From Yponomeuta sedellus (lineage: Eukaryota; Arthropoda; Insecta; Lepidoptera; Yponomeutidae): 64,000 bases of DNA. The notes beneath the pieces were generated by a model. The model was given only the letters and a program-made list of their open reading frames with translations, searched no databases and was not told where the DNA came from. A program made the translations under genes and the position numbers. Below, piece by piece: positions 22,401-34,480 of the stretch. The stretch covers positions 16,604,986 through 16,668,985 of the forward strand of contig OW203722.1 of assembly GCA_934045075.1 (NCBI GenBank). The letters run 5' to 3'. How positions within the stretch are numbered: position 1 is the first letter of the stretch; the number at the start of each line of letters is the position of its first letter.

Positions 22401-23204
22401 TTTCGATGTATTCAAATAAATAATCGCAATGTGTGTATTATGACTTTGGAACTAGTTGCAATCTCAGAAGCCCTTAAACATATTAAAGACGCAAAATTAA
22501 GTCATGTTGTCATTTTTACAGACAGTAAAAGCTCCTTACAACATATAGCTCGATGCGCCTCTGGCTACAGAGGCATGTCGAATGCCTATAATGTACTAGA
22601 GCTAATGCTTGAACTCGAAAAAGAGTGTGTCGACCTGAGACTGCAATGGATTCCATCGCATATTGGTATTCATGGTAATGAGCGAGCTGATATGCTGGCT
22701 AAAAAAGCTACTACAAACGGAGAGGAAGTAGAAATAAAACCATGTTATACAGAAATACTTCCTAAATTTAGATTACAATGTAATTATCTTTGGAAAGAGT
22801 ATTTCGATGAGCGCTCTAAAGAAAAAGGGATATGGTATAAAACCATGCAGAGTGAACCACCGCGTATTCCATGGTTTTTAAACACAAAATTATGTAAATC
22901 TATTTTAACGATTGCTTTTAGAACTCGATCTGGCCATATGCCATTGAATAATTTTGGTTTCATGATGAAGAAAATTAACAGTCCAAATTGTAATACATGT
23001 AATTCTAAACAAGATCTCTATCACCTATTATGTGAGTGTGCCATAAACGCACAACAAAGAATAACTTTAATGCAAAAACTTAGATTAAACTCACTAGATT
23101 TGGGTTATATCCAAACAATTTTATCAGAACCATGGTGTCCGGCCGCATTGTATATATATCATTTTGTCAAACAAAGTTTGTCCTTGAGGGCACCACCTCG
23201 ATAA
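19477..23204 (+). pseudogene. LINE ORF2 (endonuclease, RT, RNase H), inactivated
   Basis: In order: AP-like endonuclease (NIIQWNAQSLKPK, later LIAGDFNAHH), a linker, reverse transcriptase (TKLRPIALMS; QGDPMSPLIFNI; YADD catalytic box near 21445), RNase H (KVYTDGSKNSIGSG, TDSKSSLQHI, LQWIPSHIGIHGNERAD) and a C-terminal C-x2-C...H-x4-C motif near 22990-23040. Disruptions: a frameshift near 19665, stops near 19815 (TGA) and 19919 (TAG), a frameshift in an A run near 20765, TAA at 21055, a frameshift near 22095, TAA at 22296. It cannot supply enzyme in cis. Confidence 0.9.
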
Positions 23205-23361
23205 TAATAATAACAATAAGAACTGTAATAGCTGTAAGAACTTAGTGTAACTATGTGGTAGTATTTTGTTAGTAGATTTAGATGGAGCTGACATGCTCAC
23301 CTATGTGAACAAAGCTTCCAAATAAATAATAGATAATAAAAAAAAAAAAGGATCTCAAGGA

Positions 23362-25753
23362 TACAATAATAGTAGGTACTGCTGAGTTGCAGACCTGTTT
23401 ATGATGTTCGTTCAATAAATAAGTCAAGTTTGTTGCCTTGGGCGCCGAACTCAACTTAGTTAATAATCGAAAAAACCTATACTTAATTTGGGTCCCGTTC
23501 TTCATTTCGAATGACGATAGATCGATGCTTGATACCTCGATGCCCATGGATCAGAATGAAATTTTAAGTGACATTCCCATACAGAAGTACCTACCTCTTT
23601 TGTTAAATCTTTTTTTTTCAAATATGTCGTGACGTGAGTACTTTTAATGAAATTGCACTTACACGAACCTGAGGAACAACCTGGAGGCAAAGAGGACAAT
23701 TCTTCACTGGGTTTGGGTATCTCGGAAACTATTAGTCTACAGAGACAATTACAGCGACAATTATAGTGTGATACTGAACTTGCGTCTTATATAGAAACAA
23801 ATTCAGTTTTCTAAAATTATCTGTGAAGATACTTACTATTGAAAACTAGTACCTTACGATTAAAACTGCCAAATCAGAAAAAAACAAAATACGGCTATTT
23901 TTTCGATTTTTTCAATGTTGTGCTCGGCAAATTAACATTATTTACTGCGCCAACATAAATAAGTCTACAAAAAATCTGAACTAACAGATTTGACGCATAA
24001 TTTCAGGCAACAATTTTTTTTAGATTTAGGCGAAAAAAATATTTTTGCGTTTCCTGTCGCAATCGGTAAAATAGAAATACATACGGCACTGACAGAATAG
24101 GCGGGCGATAGAGGCGCGTAGATATTTCTTTTTGAAGTTTACTGGACTGGGACCCATCGTCTCGACCATAAACGGCGCAAATAGGTAGCTGTCCCGGAGT
24201 ATTTGTGTCGTTTGAGACCTTCTGCCACAGTCGCCGCCGCCATAGGTAGGCGCCAGTGTGTCAACGCATGTTGCGTCCCACACCATGCGTCCGCGCATAT
24301 ATGCGTCCGCGTTGCGTCCCCACTCTATTACATGGTGATAAGAATTTCTTGAAAGGAACTAAGTATAATGTGAAACGCACTCTACGCTCCGTTGTAAGGC
24401 CGCGTGCGTAGTTTTTACGTTTAATTTATTTCCATAAATAATACAACATGACGAGAATAATAGGCTGAATGATCGAAACTCCTTATCCGATTTTGCTATT
24501 GAGCAAACATATTGATGTTTCTCTCGGTTTAATACTAAAGCAAAATTGAGACGATTAATCGCTCTAATTTCTAGTTAAACTACCCGCCAAATTATTAACC
24601 TGTGCCCGCCATTCATAAACGCACGGCTAGATTGATGTTTACAACTATGGTAACCACAGAATATGCTTACCAGCGACTATGGTAAGAATATTCGTCTACT
24701 CGCCTATAAACATCACCTTACCGCCCTAGAATCATAAATAACTATTAACGGGCAGTAAATATAAACTTATCTTTTATTTATTTCTTTTATTTATTTATTC
24801 TTTTATTTATTTAAACTTAAATTTAAATTTATTTCTCGTTAATAGTCTTCTATGAACACCGATATCTGTCAAACTATTCGACATTTATTCAAGCGTGGTC
24901 TGTTTAAAGTTTTTGCGAGTTTCATGTGCCACAAACTAGATATTGGTAGAATCCTAGGGGTGCCGTAAAAAAGGATTGAATTTGAATTTCATGTGAGTCA
25001 TGTGACTTAAAATGCCGAAACTAACCATAGGCGTGGAAGAAAAGTGGTAAACAATTTAATAAAGTAGGTATTCGTCGGAACAGAGCACAAGTTCTTTTCA
25101 GCGTTCCGTGATATAGAAGGACACAACATGTTTTGTTTATGTACGTAATTTTTTTAATGGCCATCCCCCAACGCTGTCGAGCGCTTAGCTTGCAGAGCGA
25201 TGTGTTACTTCTCAAGTTCTTCTGGAGCACAAAGGTCATCCGCATAAGAAATATTAAGGCAGCTGTACAGTACCTATCCATCGAGGTAGATAAGAAAGAA
25301 GAGGACCTAGCACGCTCTGGCGGCAGGCAGTCCGTAAACAACATCAATAGATACTTTTGTATGACTAAAGAATCTGTGAATCTTTAGTCATACAATGATG
25401 AAAAATTTCAGCTTTCTAGTAATTGTCATTTCTGTGTTAAGCCGCGGACACATAAACTGACAGACATGCTGAAACTATAAAGGATCTTTGTTGACTACGA
25501 AATCCTAAAAATACCATAAAGTAGGTATTAAAATTAAAGTAGGGTCTTATTAATCGTCATTGCCATTAAAAAGATTTGCAAGTAAAGGCAGTTGGAAAGT
25601 CTTGAAATTACATTCAAGAAAATTCAATAAAACCTAGGGATGGCTACTTTCACCAATATGTCTAGAAGGTTTTGCAACGACGATATACCACTTTTGTCAG
25701 ACAAGTGTTCTCACGAAAAATCTTCTCAAATAAGTATCATTCTTTGTTTTCAG
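23362..25753. other. GR C2 intron remainder with TE relics
   Basis: No GR exon 3 was found here. A GC-rich stretch at 24080-24330 with repeated GCGTCCGCG-type text looks like one end of a DNA transposon whose other end I cannot find. 24770-24840 is (TTTA)n low complexity. A hairpin lies at 25357-25395. Confidence 0.35.
25357..25395. repeat. Perfect 14-bp hairpin
   Basis: TTGTATGACTAAAG and its exact reverse complement CTTTAGTCATACAA are separated by an 11-base loop. It could be a footprint or core of a small foldback element. No T run follows, so a terminator role is not supported. Confidence 0.5.
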
Positions 25754-25913
25754 GACCTCCACGAAAAAAGCCAAAAGGATGCTGCGCATTTTAGAAGATG
25801 CACCTGCATTTTCTGTTTACAACCTTTTTGATGTTAATGGGCATTTAATTATAACCTTACTTAGCATTGGCACTCTGTACTTATTTATTCTTTTGCAGAT
25901 TGCACTTTTGTAG
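25754..25913 (+). pseudogene. Gustatory receptor terminal exon, probably of C2, frameshifted
   Basis: After acceptor TTTTCAG the exon aligns with terminal exons A (11218) and D (46077): AKRMLRILEDAPAFSVYNLF and the last helix GTLYLFILLQIALL, then TAG. Compared with A and D, one base is missing in the third to fourth codon (ACCTCCACG for a pattern of CCT-NNN-TGG), so with the conserved phase-1 entry the exon would run into TAG within about 15 codons. By position and similarity it belongs to GR C2, 8 kb away because of the intervening LINE. The Tyr-x5-Gln signature is retained. Confidence 0.7.
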
Positions 25914-26522
25914 TAGATCTTAGAGACACACATATGTAATATACGAGTGATTATCTCTATTTAGTTTCATAGTGTATAATGTTAAGTGTAGTGTAAATGC
26001 AAGGTTAAGCCTCGCCATACAGCGAGGCCATGCCGCCAGCCATCTCGGTACTCTACCGCCCGACAGCGGTCTGGCTCAAATATTTTATTAAATTAGAAAA
26101 TAGGTTTTGGGTTTAGTTTCGTTTTTATATTAATAAGTAATTATCTTTTATAGGTTTTATTTTACTATTATTCCCAACTATAACACTGCCATATAAAATG
26201 GCACGTACACTTGTACGGGCGCCGGGCTTTAAATGAGGTGTTTTATTTCATTGCCAAGCCTATTATTTAATTATTACTTACCTTAATTTTTAAATTCTCT
26301 GCAAAGTTTTTTTCAAATACCAAGTGAATAACGTCAATGAAAACCACCTCGGTTTTTTCGTTGATGTTTAATAAGTGCACAGAAAGTGATAATTTTTATA
26401 ACTTTCATGTTGCTAGTTTTTTTTACCTAAGCAAATAAAAAATCATTTTGAAAATAATCCCCAAAAAGCTCTTGAACAATATGGCGTCGGACAACATTTA
26501 GTGACAGTAAAGAAACAAACTT
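25914..26522. other. Intergenic, no gene recognised
   Basis: AT-rich with one GC-richer island at 26014-26075. No supported feature. Confidence 0.3.
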
Positions 26523-26598
26523 TTTAAAGCTCATAATTGATATATATATATATCAATTATGAGCTTTAAAAGCTTTAAATTGAGCTTTAATTCTATAC

Positions 26599-26676
<78 letters not shown>

Positions 26677-26690
26677 GTATAGAATTAATA
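26523..26690. repeat. Double AT-rich palindrome with (TA)n core
   Basis: Two abutting palindromes. 26523-26570: TTTAAAGCTCATAATTGATA, an AT core, then its mirror. 26588-26690: TTAATTCTATACATTATATA, about 60 bp of pure (TA)n, then the mirror. Each could extrude as a cruciform. They may be one MITE in which the TA dinucleotide expanded, and are prone to polymerase slippage. Confidence 0.85.
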
Positions 26691-26740
26691 GGTACTTTTT
26701 TCCACACTGTCTAAAAGCCTATTCCGCGGCAAAAATCTGT

Positions 26741-26823
26741 CTTTAACTTTGCTAGTTTTTTACCTACCAACAACTTTGCTTCTTTAACTTTGCTAGTTTT
26801 ATTTTTTTTTTACCTACCAACAA
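26741..26823 (+). repeat. Two-copy tandem repeat
   Basis: CTTTAACTTTGCTAGTTTT, a T-rich spacer and TACCTACCAACAA occur twice in succession. A small local duplication with no other meaning that I can see. Confidence 0.6.
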
Positions 26824-27229
26824 GGGTAGGGGTGGGTCTAATTCTAATTTAATTTTCCCGCGCTTTTTTCCCCTGCACCGCTTCTCTGTTCCTTGAATTA
26901 GATGCACACCTATCTTGTTGATAAATCCCAATCAATAAGTTGGCAGAATGGCCTTGAGGGCAGCGTTATTCGTGGTGACCCCTCAAGACAAGACTGATGG
27001 CACTAACCTTCTCGAGGTTGCCACCCGTTATTGATTTGATTCCCTCAGAAACAAATGCAACAAAAACAATCAGTCGAACTTCCTGCTTTCATGCACTCAC
27101 TACCCATCCCGCTTTCTCCCGATTCCTACCCATACCACCATCTTTTGGCGCTTCGGTGCATCAAAAAAAAACATAAAAGGTGAACCTAAAAAAGTATTAC
27201 ATGCGTTCACAAGTGAAGCAGGCGTTCCA

Positions 27230-28491
<1,262 letters not shown>

Positions 28492-28778
28492 TATTAGTTA
28501 CCCCACTGAAATAATACTCCTCAGCTGTGATCAAATACAAACCATTTACTTTCTTCAGCACTAATCAAAATTAACAATTTTTTGTGCAACAGAGCCAACC
28601 TTCAGCGGTGACGTTTCTACCGGGAATGGCCGCCAAAGCGCTCTTTTTAAAAATCAAACCAGTATTGAGTACTTATCACAACAAAGTAAAAACATTCAGC
28701 CATTATTATTATTATTTTAGGAATCGTTCATAAGTGATTTTTAATAGAAATAAAAACTATTCACGTAAATCCCTAACA
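28492..28778 (-). repeat. 3' LTR of the gypsy element
   Basis: 287 bp. On the minus strand it starts TGTTAGGGATTTACG and ends GGGTAACTAATA. It is the downstream LTR because the coding strand is minus. Confidence 0.95.
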
Positions 28779-29228
28779 GACGGCCATTCTGCAATAGGAA
28801 TGTCCCCATTCCGAATTACAACTCGGCCATTCTATGAGAGGTATGGACCCCATGCCATAAATGTAAGTGAAACATTACTGATAAAATTACCTAAACCTTA
28901 ACTCCATCGATACAAACCAAAACTAAAATTACATCATTTCATGGAGGTTTATGAGAGTAAAATAAAACTGCCAAGATAAAACAAAATACCATTACACAAA
29001 ATTGCATAAGGTTACCTTTTTTTTAATACAATTATTGACTGATAAATTAATTTTAATCGACTGTAGGTATTTAACCTATTTAATTTCATAAATTTGTGCA
29101 AATCATGAACCTTTGCAAACTATAAGATAAATCCGATTCATCATAATTCACCAAAACAAAATGTTCACACTTTTATCTTCTTTTTTTTATTATTTGACAG
29201 CACATTTACAAGATCATTCATCGGTAAT

Positions 29229-29440
29229 AGCCACCCATCCCATCCGATGCGGCATCATAGACCTTTTAGCCATCCGAAAGCTATCTTTATATACATTTAC
29301 ACATCTTATTACTACCAGTTTCCGTCTAGCCACCCGAGAGCCACGGCTTACTGGTCCGGTCCCGTCTAGCCACCCGAGAGCCACGGTTTTCTGATTAACA
29401 ACTGCTGCAAGCTTCCGTTTGACTATCCGTAAGTCACGGC
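29229..29440. repeat. Short degenerate tandem repeat in gypsy 3' region
   Basis: CTAGCCACCCGAGAGCCACGG occurs twice in register (near 29325 and 29368), with weaker relatives (TAGCCATCCGAAAGC, GACTATCCGTAAGTCACGG) on both sides. It lies between the Gag-Pol stop and the 3' LTR. Confidence 0.65.
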
Positions 29441-29737
29441 CTGCTCCAGCTGTTAAAGATCGCCTGAGGCTTCCCGATTACCTAGGCTAATCTCAACCTA
29501 GTCTGAAAAGGTTATGGAGGGAGTTAAAATCACGTAAAATGTTTTCTGTCATCAACCCGTTAAAGTCACACATATTACATCACAATATCACCAATCATTA
29601 TGTTACAAGCATTTCCGATGTAATTTTAATCAACGCGCGTATATAGGTAGTTAATCAGCTATTCACTGTCCCCATCTGTACCACTTTCTCCACTTACTAC
29701 GGGCGATACATTTAAGGAAATCCAAGACTTCAGTTGA

Positions 29738-32700
29738 TCAGCAGGGAAAATATTTATATATTTTCCCTGTATATAAATATTTATAAATATTTCGTTGAGC
29801 ATGCCCCTGAATACTGGATACTTCATATCTGTCCTTGTCTAATACTGCACTGATTTTAAATGGACCTCTAAATTTAGGAGCTAGCTTTTTACTTTTGCCT
29901 TTTTCAGGATTATGATTGGGTATCATTACAAGATCACCTTCTTTAAATATTTTTGTTGGTGCTCTAGTTTTGTCGAAATTATCTTTCATTTTCTTTTGAC
30001 AATTTTCAATTCTTTCTTGCACAGAATTTCTAGTCTCTTCTCTTTCAACATTTGACATCTGCTCTTCTGTTTCAAGGGCTGCTTTTATTACACCCTCTTC
30101 TTGAATTGACATTCTTTGTCCAAATACAATCTCTGCAGGTGATTTTCCGGTGCTTTTATTAACCGTATTATTTAAACTCCATTGTAGCTTAGCGACTTTT
30201 AGATCCCAGTCTTTTTCATCCAGACCATGGTTCATAGCGGATAATGAGTTAAGTATCGTCCGATTGTAGCGCTCAATTTGCCCATTCGCTCGAGGTGTGG
30301 CTACAGCATTAAGCACCTGCTTGGCTCCTATTGAAGTAACAAACGCCTTAAACTCATTTGAGGTAAAGCTTGTACCCTGGTCTGAGATAATGACAGTTGG
30401 ACTACCAAAGGTCGCAAAAATGTCTTCGAGTACTTTAATGGTTGTTTTTGTGCGTGTGTTTTTAACTGCTCTAACAAATATAAACTTACTAAATCCATCT
30501 ATGATTCCAAGGATATACGAATTTCCCTTTTTACTTTTTATAAATGGGCCAAGATGGTCCATGTGAATTGTGTGGAATATCGCATTCACCTTAGGAATCG
30601 GGTGTAAGAAACCTGACTTCTTTCCGGAAATCTCCTTATTATATGCACAATTAATGCAAGCATCGACGTACTTTTTAACGAAACGCTTCATCTTCGGGAA
30701 CCAATAGTCCGCTCTTATTTTCTCTAAAGTTTTTTCAGTCGAAAAATGACCCATTTCGTCGTGATTTAATTGGCATATTCTCCAACGAGCCGAATTGGGT
30801 ACAACCCATTTTAATTTAGAACCCACGCGTCGGTAAACCTTGCTGTCTCGAAGTACGTAATTGTCTGTTATGTCTTTAATGTCGGCTTCATTGGTTTCTA
30901 GAACAGTTTTAACATGTTTTATACGGGGATCCGTCATCTGAACCGTGTGAAGCCAGTCATTAGTAGTAATACTGAGAACTTCTAATTCCTCAGAACAGTC
31001 AGGTGGTGAGACCGGATTACGGCTTAAAGCATCTACATGCTGCATCTTGTGTCCAGGCCTATACTCTATTGTAAAGTTAAACTCCTGGAGCATTAGCCAC
31101 CATCTTGCAATCTTCGGTATTAAGTCTCGTTTTGTTAGTGTCGAGCGCAATGCATTGCAGTCTGTAAGAACCTTAAACTCCAGGCCAATTAAATAAACCC
31201 TGAATTTCTTTAGGGTAAGTACGACCGCGACAGTTTCCAGTTCATATGAATGCCAGTATGCCTCTTCCGGAGTTGTCTGGCGACTAAAGTAAGCGACTGG
31301 TCGAAAACTATCATCGTCTGAGGCTTTCTGCAATAAAATGCCGCCCAAACCATGCTTACTGGCGTCACAGTGAACTTCAGTTATATAATCAGGATTATAC
31401 AACGCCAAAATGGGACGCGAGACTAATTTTGCTTTTATGTTTTGGAAGCCATTTTCTTGTTCGGCGCCCCATTGCCACGGTACTCCAACTTTAGTTAAAT
31501 GAGTCAGTGGCCTAATAATTGATGCAAAATTATATACAAAGCGCCGGAAGTAGCTAGCCAGGCCAACAAACTGGCGAATTTGATGAACGTTCGTTGGTTT
31601 TGGAAATTCTGAGACCGCTTGTATTTTAGCACTACCAGGTTTAAGCCCAGACTCCGATATCTCGTATCCCAAATAGTTAATCTCGGATTGAAAGAAAAAA
31701 CACTTCTTAAGATTAAGCGTGAGGTTAGCATTACGTAAAAGCTCTAAGATAGACTCGAGTTTACCAAATCCTTCCTCAAACGTTCTGCCTGTCGATAGCA
31801 AGTCATCTAGATACGGTATAGCTAAATCGAAGCGTTTGGCGCCTAGTGCCTTGTTGATCATGCTCTGAAAGACGGCCGGAGCATTCACCAGACCAAAAGG
31901 CATTCTTGTGTATTCGTAATAGCCGTCCGGAGTCACGAATGCCGTTAAATGACGTGACCCCTCGGCTACGGGTATCTGGTGGTAACCAGATGCCAGGTCA
32001 AGGCTAGTAAAATATGAGTTGCCACTGAGTCGATCAAGTTGGTCATCTATGACCGGCATCGGATAGCTATCCTTGATGGTCTTTTTGTTAAGGGCTCGGT
32101 AATCCACACAAAGACGTAACTCATTGTTTTTTTTCCGCACCATGACTATAGGACTGGCGTAAGCTGACTGAGATTCACGTACGATGCCATTAGCTAGTAA
32201 ATCACCAACCATCTCTCTAACTTTAGCACGTTCACTAAATGGAAGACGATAGGGCCGATAAATTACGGGAGTGTCGTCATTAAGGCGAAGTGTCATTTCT
32301 GCAATATTTGTAAGTCCCAGCTCTTGTGTATTGAAAGCAAAACAGTCTCTAAACTTTATCAAAAGCTCAAGTATTCGCGTTTTTTGTTCGTCCGTAACTT
32401 TAGAACCGATGTTAAGCATTTCCAGTGTGATGCGCTCTTTGCTAGCGACCTGAGGTATTTGTTCAGTGATATCGATAGCCTTAACATCCACGGTGTTCTG
32501 CTCAGTACAATTACCAATCAGTTCTGGTTTGTTTATCGTAACAGCTCGCCCTAATAACCTTGATTTCGTTAATGTGGCCCCTTTTTTTGATAAACCTAAA
32601 ATAAGACAACGCCCTTTGCCTTTTTCGAATTGATATAAACCTTGTAGCATAATGTATTCATTACCAGATTGCATACAGGCATAGCCAGGAATGAACAGCA

Positions 32701-34480
32701 TTCCCGTATGCTCGTTGTCGGTATGCACTGCCAGGTCCCTTAATCCTACAACCGTTACCTGTTCGGTATTCATAATGTCTATACGATTCACGTCAGAGCC
32801 ATCACAATATAACGTTAATTGTTCACAGGTCTTAAATGCAACTACAGTGGGTAATTCCGTTAAAGATTGCCCAATAAGAACGTCGGTACTAAGCAGATGG
32901 TCGGGCACGACATACGCAAGTATGTCTGCTTCAACTGCATCTACAACAATGCTAATCGATACCTTTCCTAACGGTGAAACGCTGCCTTGCCCAAAACCTT
33001 TAATAACTGGTAGCCCTAAATTGTCTGTGATCAGATTAAGGTTTTTAGAGATTGACTCACGCACTAAAGTACATTGACTTCCAAAGTCGATGTAACCAGA
33101 ACAAAGTCTACCATTCAGTGTTATGGACTTGAAATACTTACTGTTAGGTTTGTCGGTGGAAGTTATCTGTAGTACATTCTGAGGAGGATTAGACTTGGCA
33201 CCAGATTTCTCTTGAGACTGCGGTGCTTTCGAGTAAGCCTTTTCGACAATGTCGCAAACATCGGATTTATGTCCTAGGCGCGAACATTTGTCACATCTAT
33301 TCAATGGTTTCGTGCATCGCCGGGCTGTATGACCTACTTCAGAGCAATTAAAACACCGCAAAACAAATTGCGTTTTGTCGCGAGTGTTTGTAGAGAATCT
33401 ATTAATATTGTTGCGGTTGGGCTCAATATTGCGGGTACTTTGCGATTCATTCTTTGCAAACAATGTTTCCTTCCGAAACATCACATGAGTATTTCGTTTT
33501 GATATGCGACGTAAATATTTGAGTAATTGGGATGGTCTTTTAAAGCTGCCACCTTGAGCGTTTAGTCGTAAGCCATTATCGAATATACCGCTAATTATGC
33601 AATCGACAGCATTTCTCCCAGTTATGCCACACATTTTAACCAATCGAGATTTTTCGTGGAAATATTCCTCAAGGGGTTCTTCTCGTCTACTTCTTCTGCT
33701 TAGCATTTCTTCTAGACGATCAGCGTAGTTGCGATCATCTGGGAAAGTTTTGATAATCTTTCTTTGCCATTGCCGCCAACTTAAATCTACAGTACTTCTA
33801 CCTTGATACCATTTTTTTGCGTGCCCAGCTAATTTTGGTATTGCATAATAGATAATTTGTCTTTCACTCCATCTATATATCCGTGCCGTCTCATTCACTT
33901 TACGAACCCAATCTACAGCTGTTTGCGAATGGGCATCGGGGTCAAATTCCGGGATCACATTGTGCGCTCCCTCGAAGTGGTTTCCTTTATGCTTGAGTAA
34001 CTTCGCAAATTTTTCCATAAGATTGTTCTCAGAGGAGCTTGTCGGCTCTGTTCGCAATCGTTTCCGTTTTTGTCTAGAGGAAAACCGAAATCGAGGCCGG
34101 GACCGCTCATCAGTGGTTGACGCACTTGTATTGGATGAGCTAGACCGAGACCGAGCGCGTTTCCTTTTACGTGTGCGGTCTCGTCGACTTGTACTGATGT
34201 CAGTATCGTCCGTACTTGGCCTACGTCTTGCGTAACGCGCCTTTTGTTTAATCCGATACTGTGCCAACGCACTGCTCTCAGATGTTATACTTTGATCTGA
34301 ACTAGACGATGAGGCCCTTCGCCGCCGTGACCTGCTGCGGTAAGTGTCACGCTTCTTCTGTCTCCTGTTCAGTCTACTTATCGATCTTCCCCTATGTTTA
34401 GGTGTTTTGTTGCGATCCGGACTTCGTGACGATCGAGTTTCAATCGGGGGTGTATAGTTAGACCTTTCACTGGACATCAT
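29738..34480 (-). CDS. Gypsy Gag-Pol polyprotein, intact
   Basis: One frame, 1580 codons, with gag and pol fused. Approximate residues: 1-150 Arg/Ser-rich low complexity (unusual RS-like N-terminus); 160-340 retrotransposon Gag; 374-405 two zinc knuckles (CFNCSEVGHTARRC, CDKCSRLGHKSDVC); about 460 aspartic protease (DFGSQ where DTGA or DSGS is usual); 780-930 reverse transcriptase with LCVDYRALN and YLDDLL near 888; about 1035 RNase H (HCDASKHG); 1240-1275 integrase HHCC zinc finger; catalytic Asp near 1307, Asp near 1365 (SDQGTSF) and Glu near 1401; ends near LVMIPNHNPEKGKSKK. Gag-Pol fusion without frameshift occurs in some Ty3/gypsy lineages; the lineage is not assigned. The DFG in the protease is the one catalytic motif that departs from consensus. 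Confidence 0.95.
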   Translation of the reverse strand: MMSSERSNYTPPIETRSSRSPDRNKTPKHRGRSISRLNRRQKKRDTYRSRSRRRRASSSSSDQSITSESSALAQYRIKQKARYARRRPSTDDTDISTSRRDRTRKRKRARSRSSSSNTSASTTDERSRPRFRFSSRQKRKRLRTEPTSSSENNLMEKFAKLLKHKGNHFEGAHNVIPEFDPDAHSQTAVDWVRKVNETARIYRWSERQIIYYAIPKLAGHAKKWYQGRSTVDLSWRQWQRKIIKTFPDDRNYADRLEEMLSRRSRREEPLEEYFHEKSRLVKMCGITGRNAVDCIISGIFDNGLRLNAQGGSFKRPSQLLKYLRRISKRNTHVMFRKETLFAKNESQSTRNIEPNRNNINRFSTNTRDKTQFVLRCFNCSEVGHTARRCTKPLNRCDKCSRLGHKSDVCDIVEKAYSKAPQSQEKSGAKSNPPQNVLQITSTDKPNSKYFKSITLNGRLCSGYIDFGSQCTLVRESISKNLNLITDNLGLPVIKGFGQGSVSPLGKVSISIVVDAVEADILAYVVPDHLLSTDVLIGQSLTELPTVVAFKTCEQLTLYCDGSDVNRIDIMNTEQVTVVGLRDLAVHTDNEHTGMLFIPGYACMQSGNEYIMLQGLYQFEKGKGRCLILGLSKKGATLTKSRLLGRAVTINKPELIGNCTEQNTVDVKAIDITEQIPQVASKERITLEMLNIGSKVTDEQKTRILELLIKFRDCFAFNTQELGLTNIAEMTLRLNDDTPVIYRPYRLPFSERAKVREMVGDLLANGIVRESQSAYASPIVMVRKKNNELRLCVDYRALNKKTIKDSYPMPVIDDQLDRLSGNSYFTSLDLASGYHQIPVAEGSRHLTAFVTPDGYYEYTRMPFGLVNAPAVFQSMINKALGAKRFDLAIPYLDDLLSTGRTFEEGFGKLESILELLRNANLTLNLKKCFFFQSEINYLGYEISESGLKPGSAKIQAVSEFPKPTNVHQIRQFVGLASYFRRFVYNFASIIRPLTHLTKVGVPWQWGAEQENGFQNIKAKLVSRPILALYNPDYITEVHCDASKHGLGGILLQKASDDDSFRPVAYFSRQTTPEEAYWHSYELETVAVVLTLKKFRVYLIGLEFKVLTDCNALRSTLTKRDLIPKIARWWLMLQEFNFTIEYRPGHKMQHVDALSRNPVSPPDCSEELEVLSITTNDWLHTVQMTDPRIKHVKTVLETNEADIKDITDNYVLRDSKVYRRVGSKLKWVVPNSARWRICQLNHDEMGHFSTEKTLEKIRADYWFPKMKRFVKKYVDACINCAYNKEISGKKSGFLHPIPKVNAIFHTIHMDHLGPFIKSKKGNSYILGIIDGFSKFIFVRAVKNTRTKTTIKVLEDIFATFGSPTVIISDQGTSFTSNEFKAFVTSIGAKQVLNAVATPRANGQIERYNRTILNSLSAMNHGLDEKDWDLKVAKLQWSLNNTVNKSTGKSPAEIVFGQRMSIQEEGVIKAALETEEQMSNVEREETRNSVQERIENCQKKMKDNFDKTRAPTKIFKEGDLVMIPNHNPEKGKSKKLAPKFRGPFKISAVLDKDRYEVSSIQGHAQRNIYKYLYTGKIYKYFPC

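Larger units (their letters stand above)
17833..23351 (+). mobile_element. Full-length I-like LINE with 10-bp target duplication
   Basis: Bounded by ATCTCAAGGA at 17823-17832 and 23352-23361, with a 3' tail of A residues after (TAA)n-like text (ATAATAATAATAACAATAAG), a feature of I-group elements. It has a 113-bp leader, an intact ORF1 (17946-19484) and a broken ORF2 (19477-23204) with endonuclease, reverse transcriptase, RNase H and a terminal Cys-His motif. ORF1 and ORF2 overlap by 8 bases in ATGGATAG. The RNase H domain argues for the I/R1/LOA group rather than Jockey or CR1. It interrupts the intron after GR C2 exon 2. Confidence 0.9.

Noticed and set aside
25021..25387. Overlapping frames of 84 and 108 codons on opposite strands
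   Set aside because: No conserved motif, no splice or poly(A) context; not a GR exon 3.
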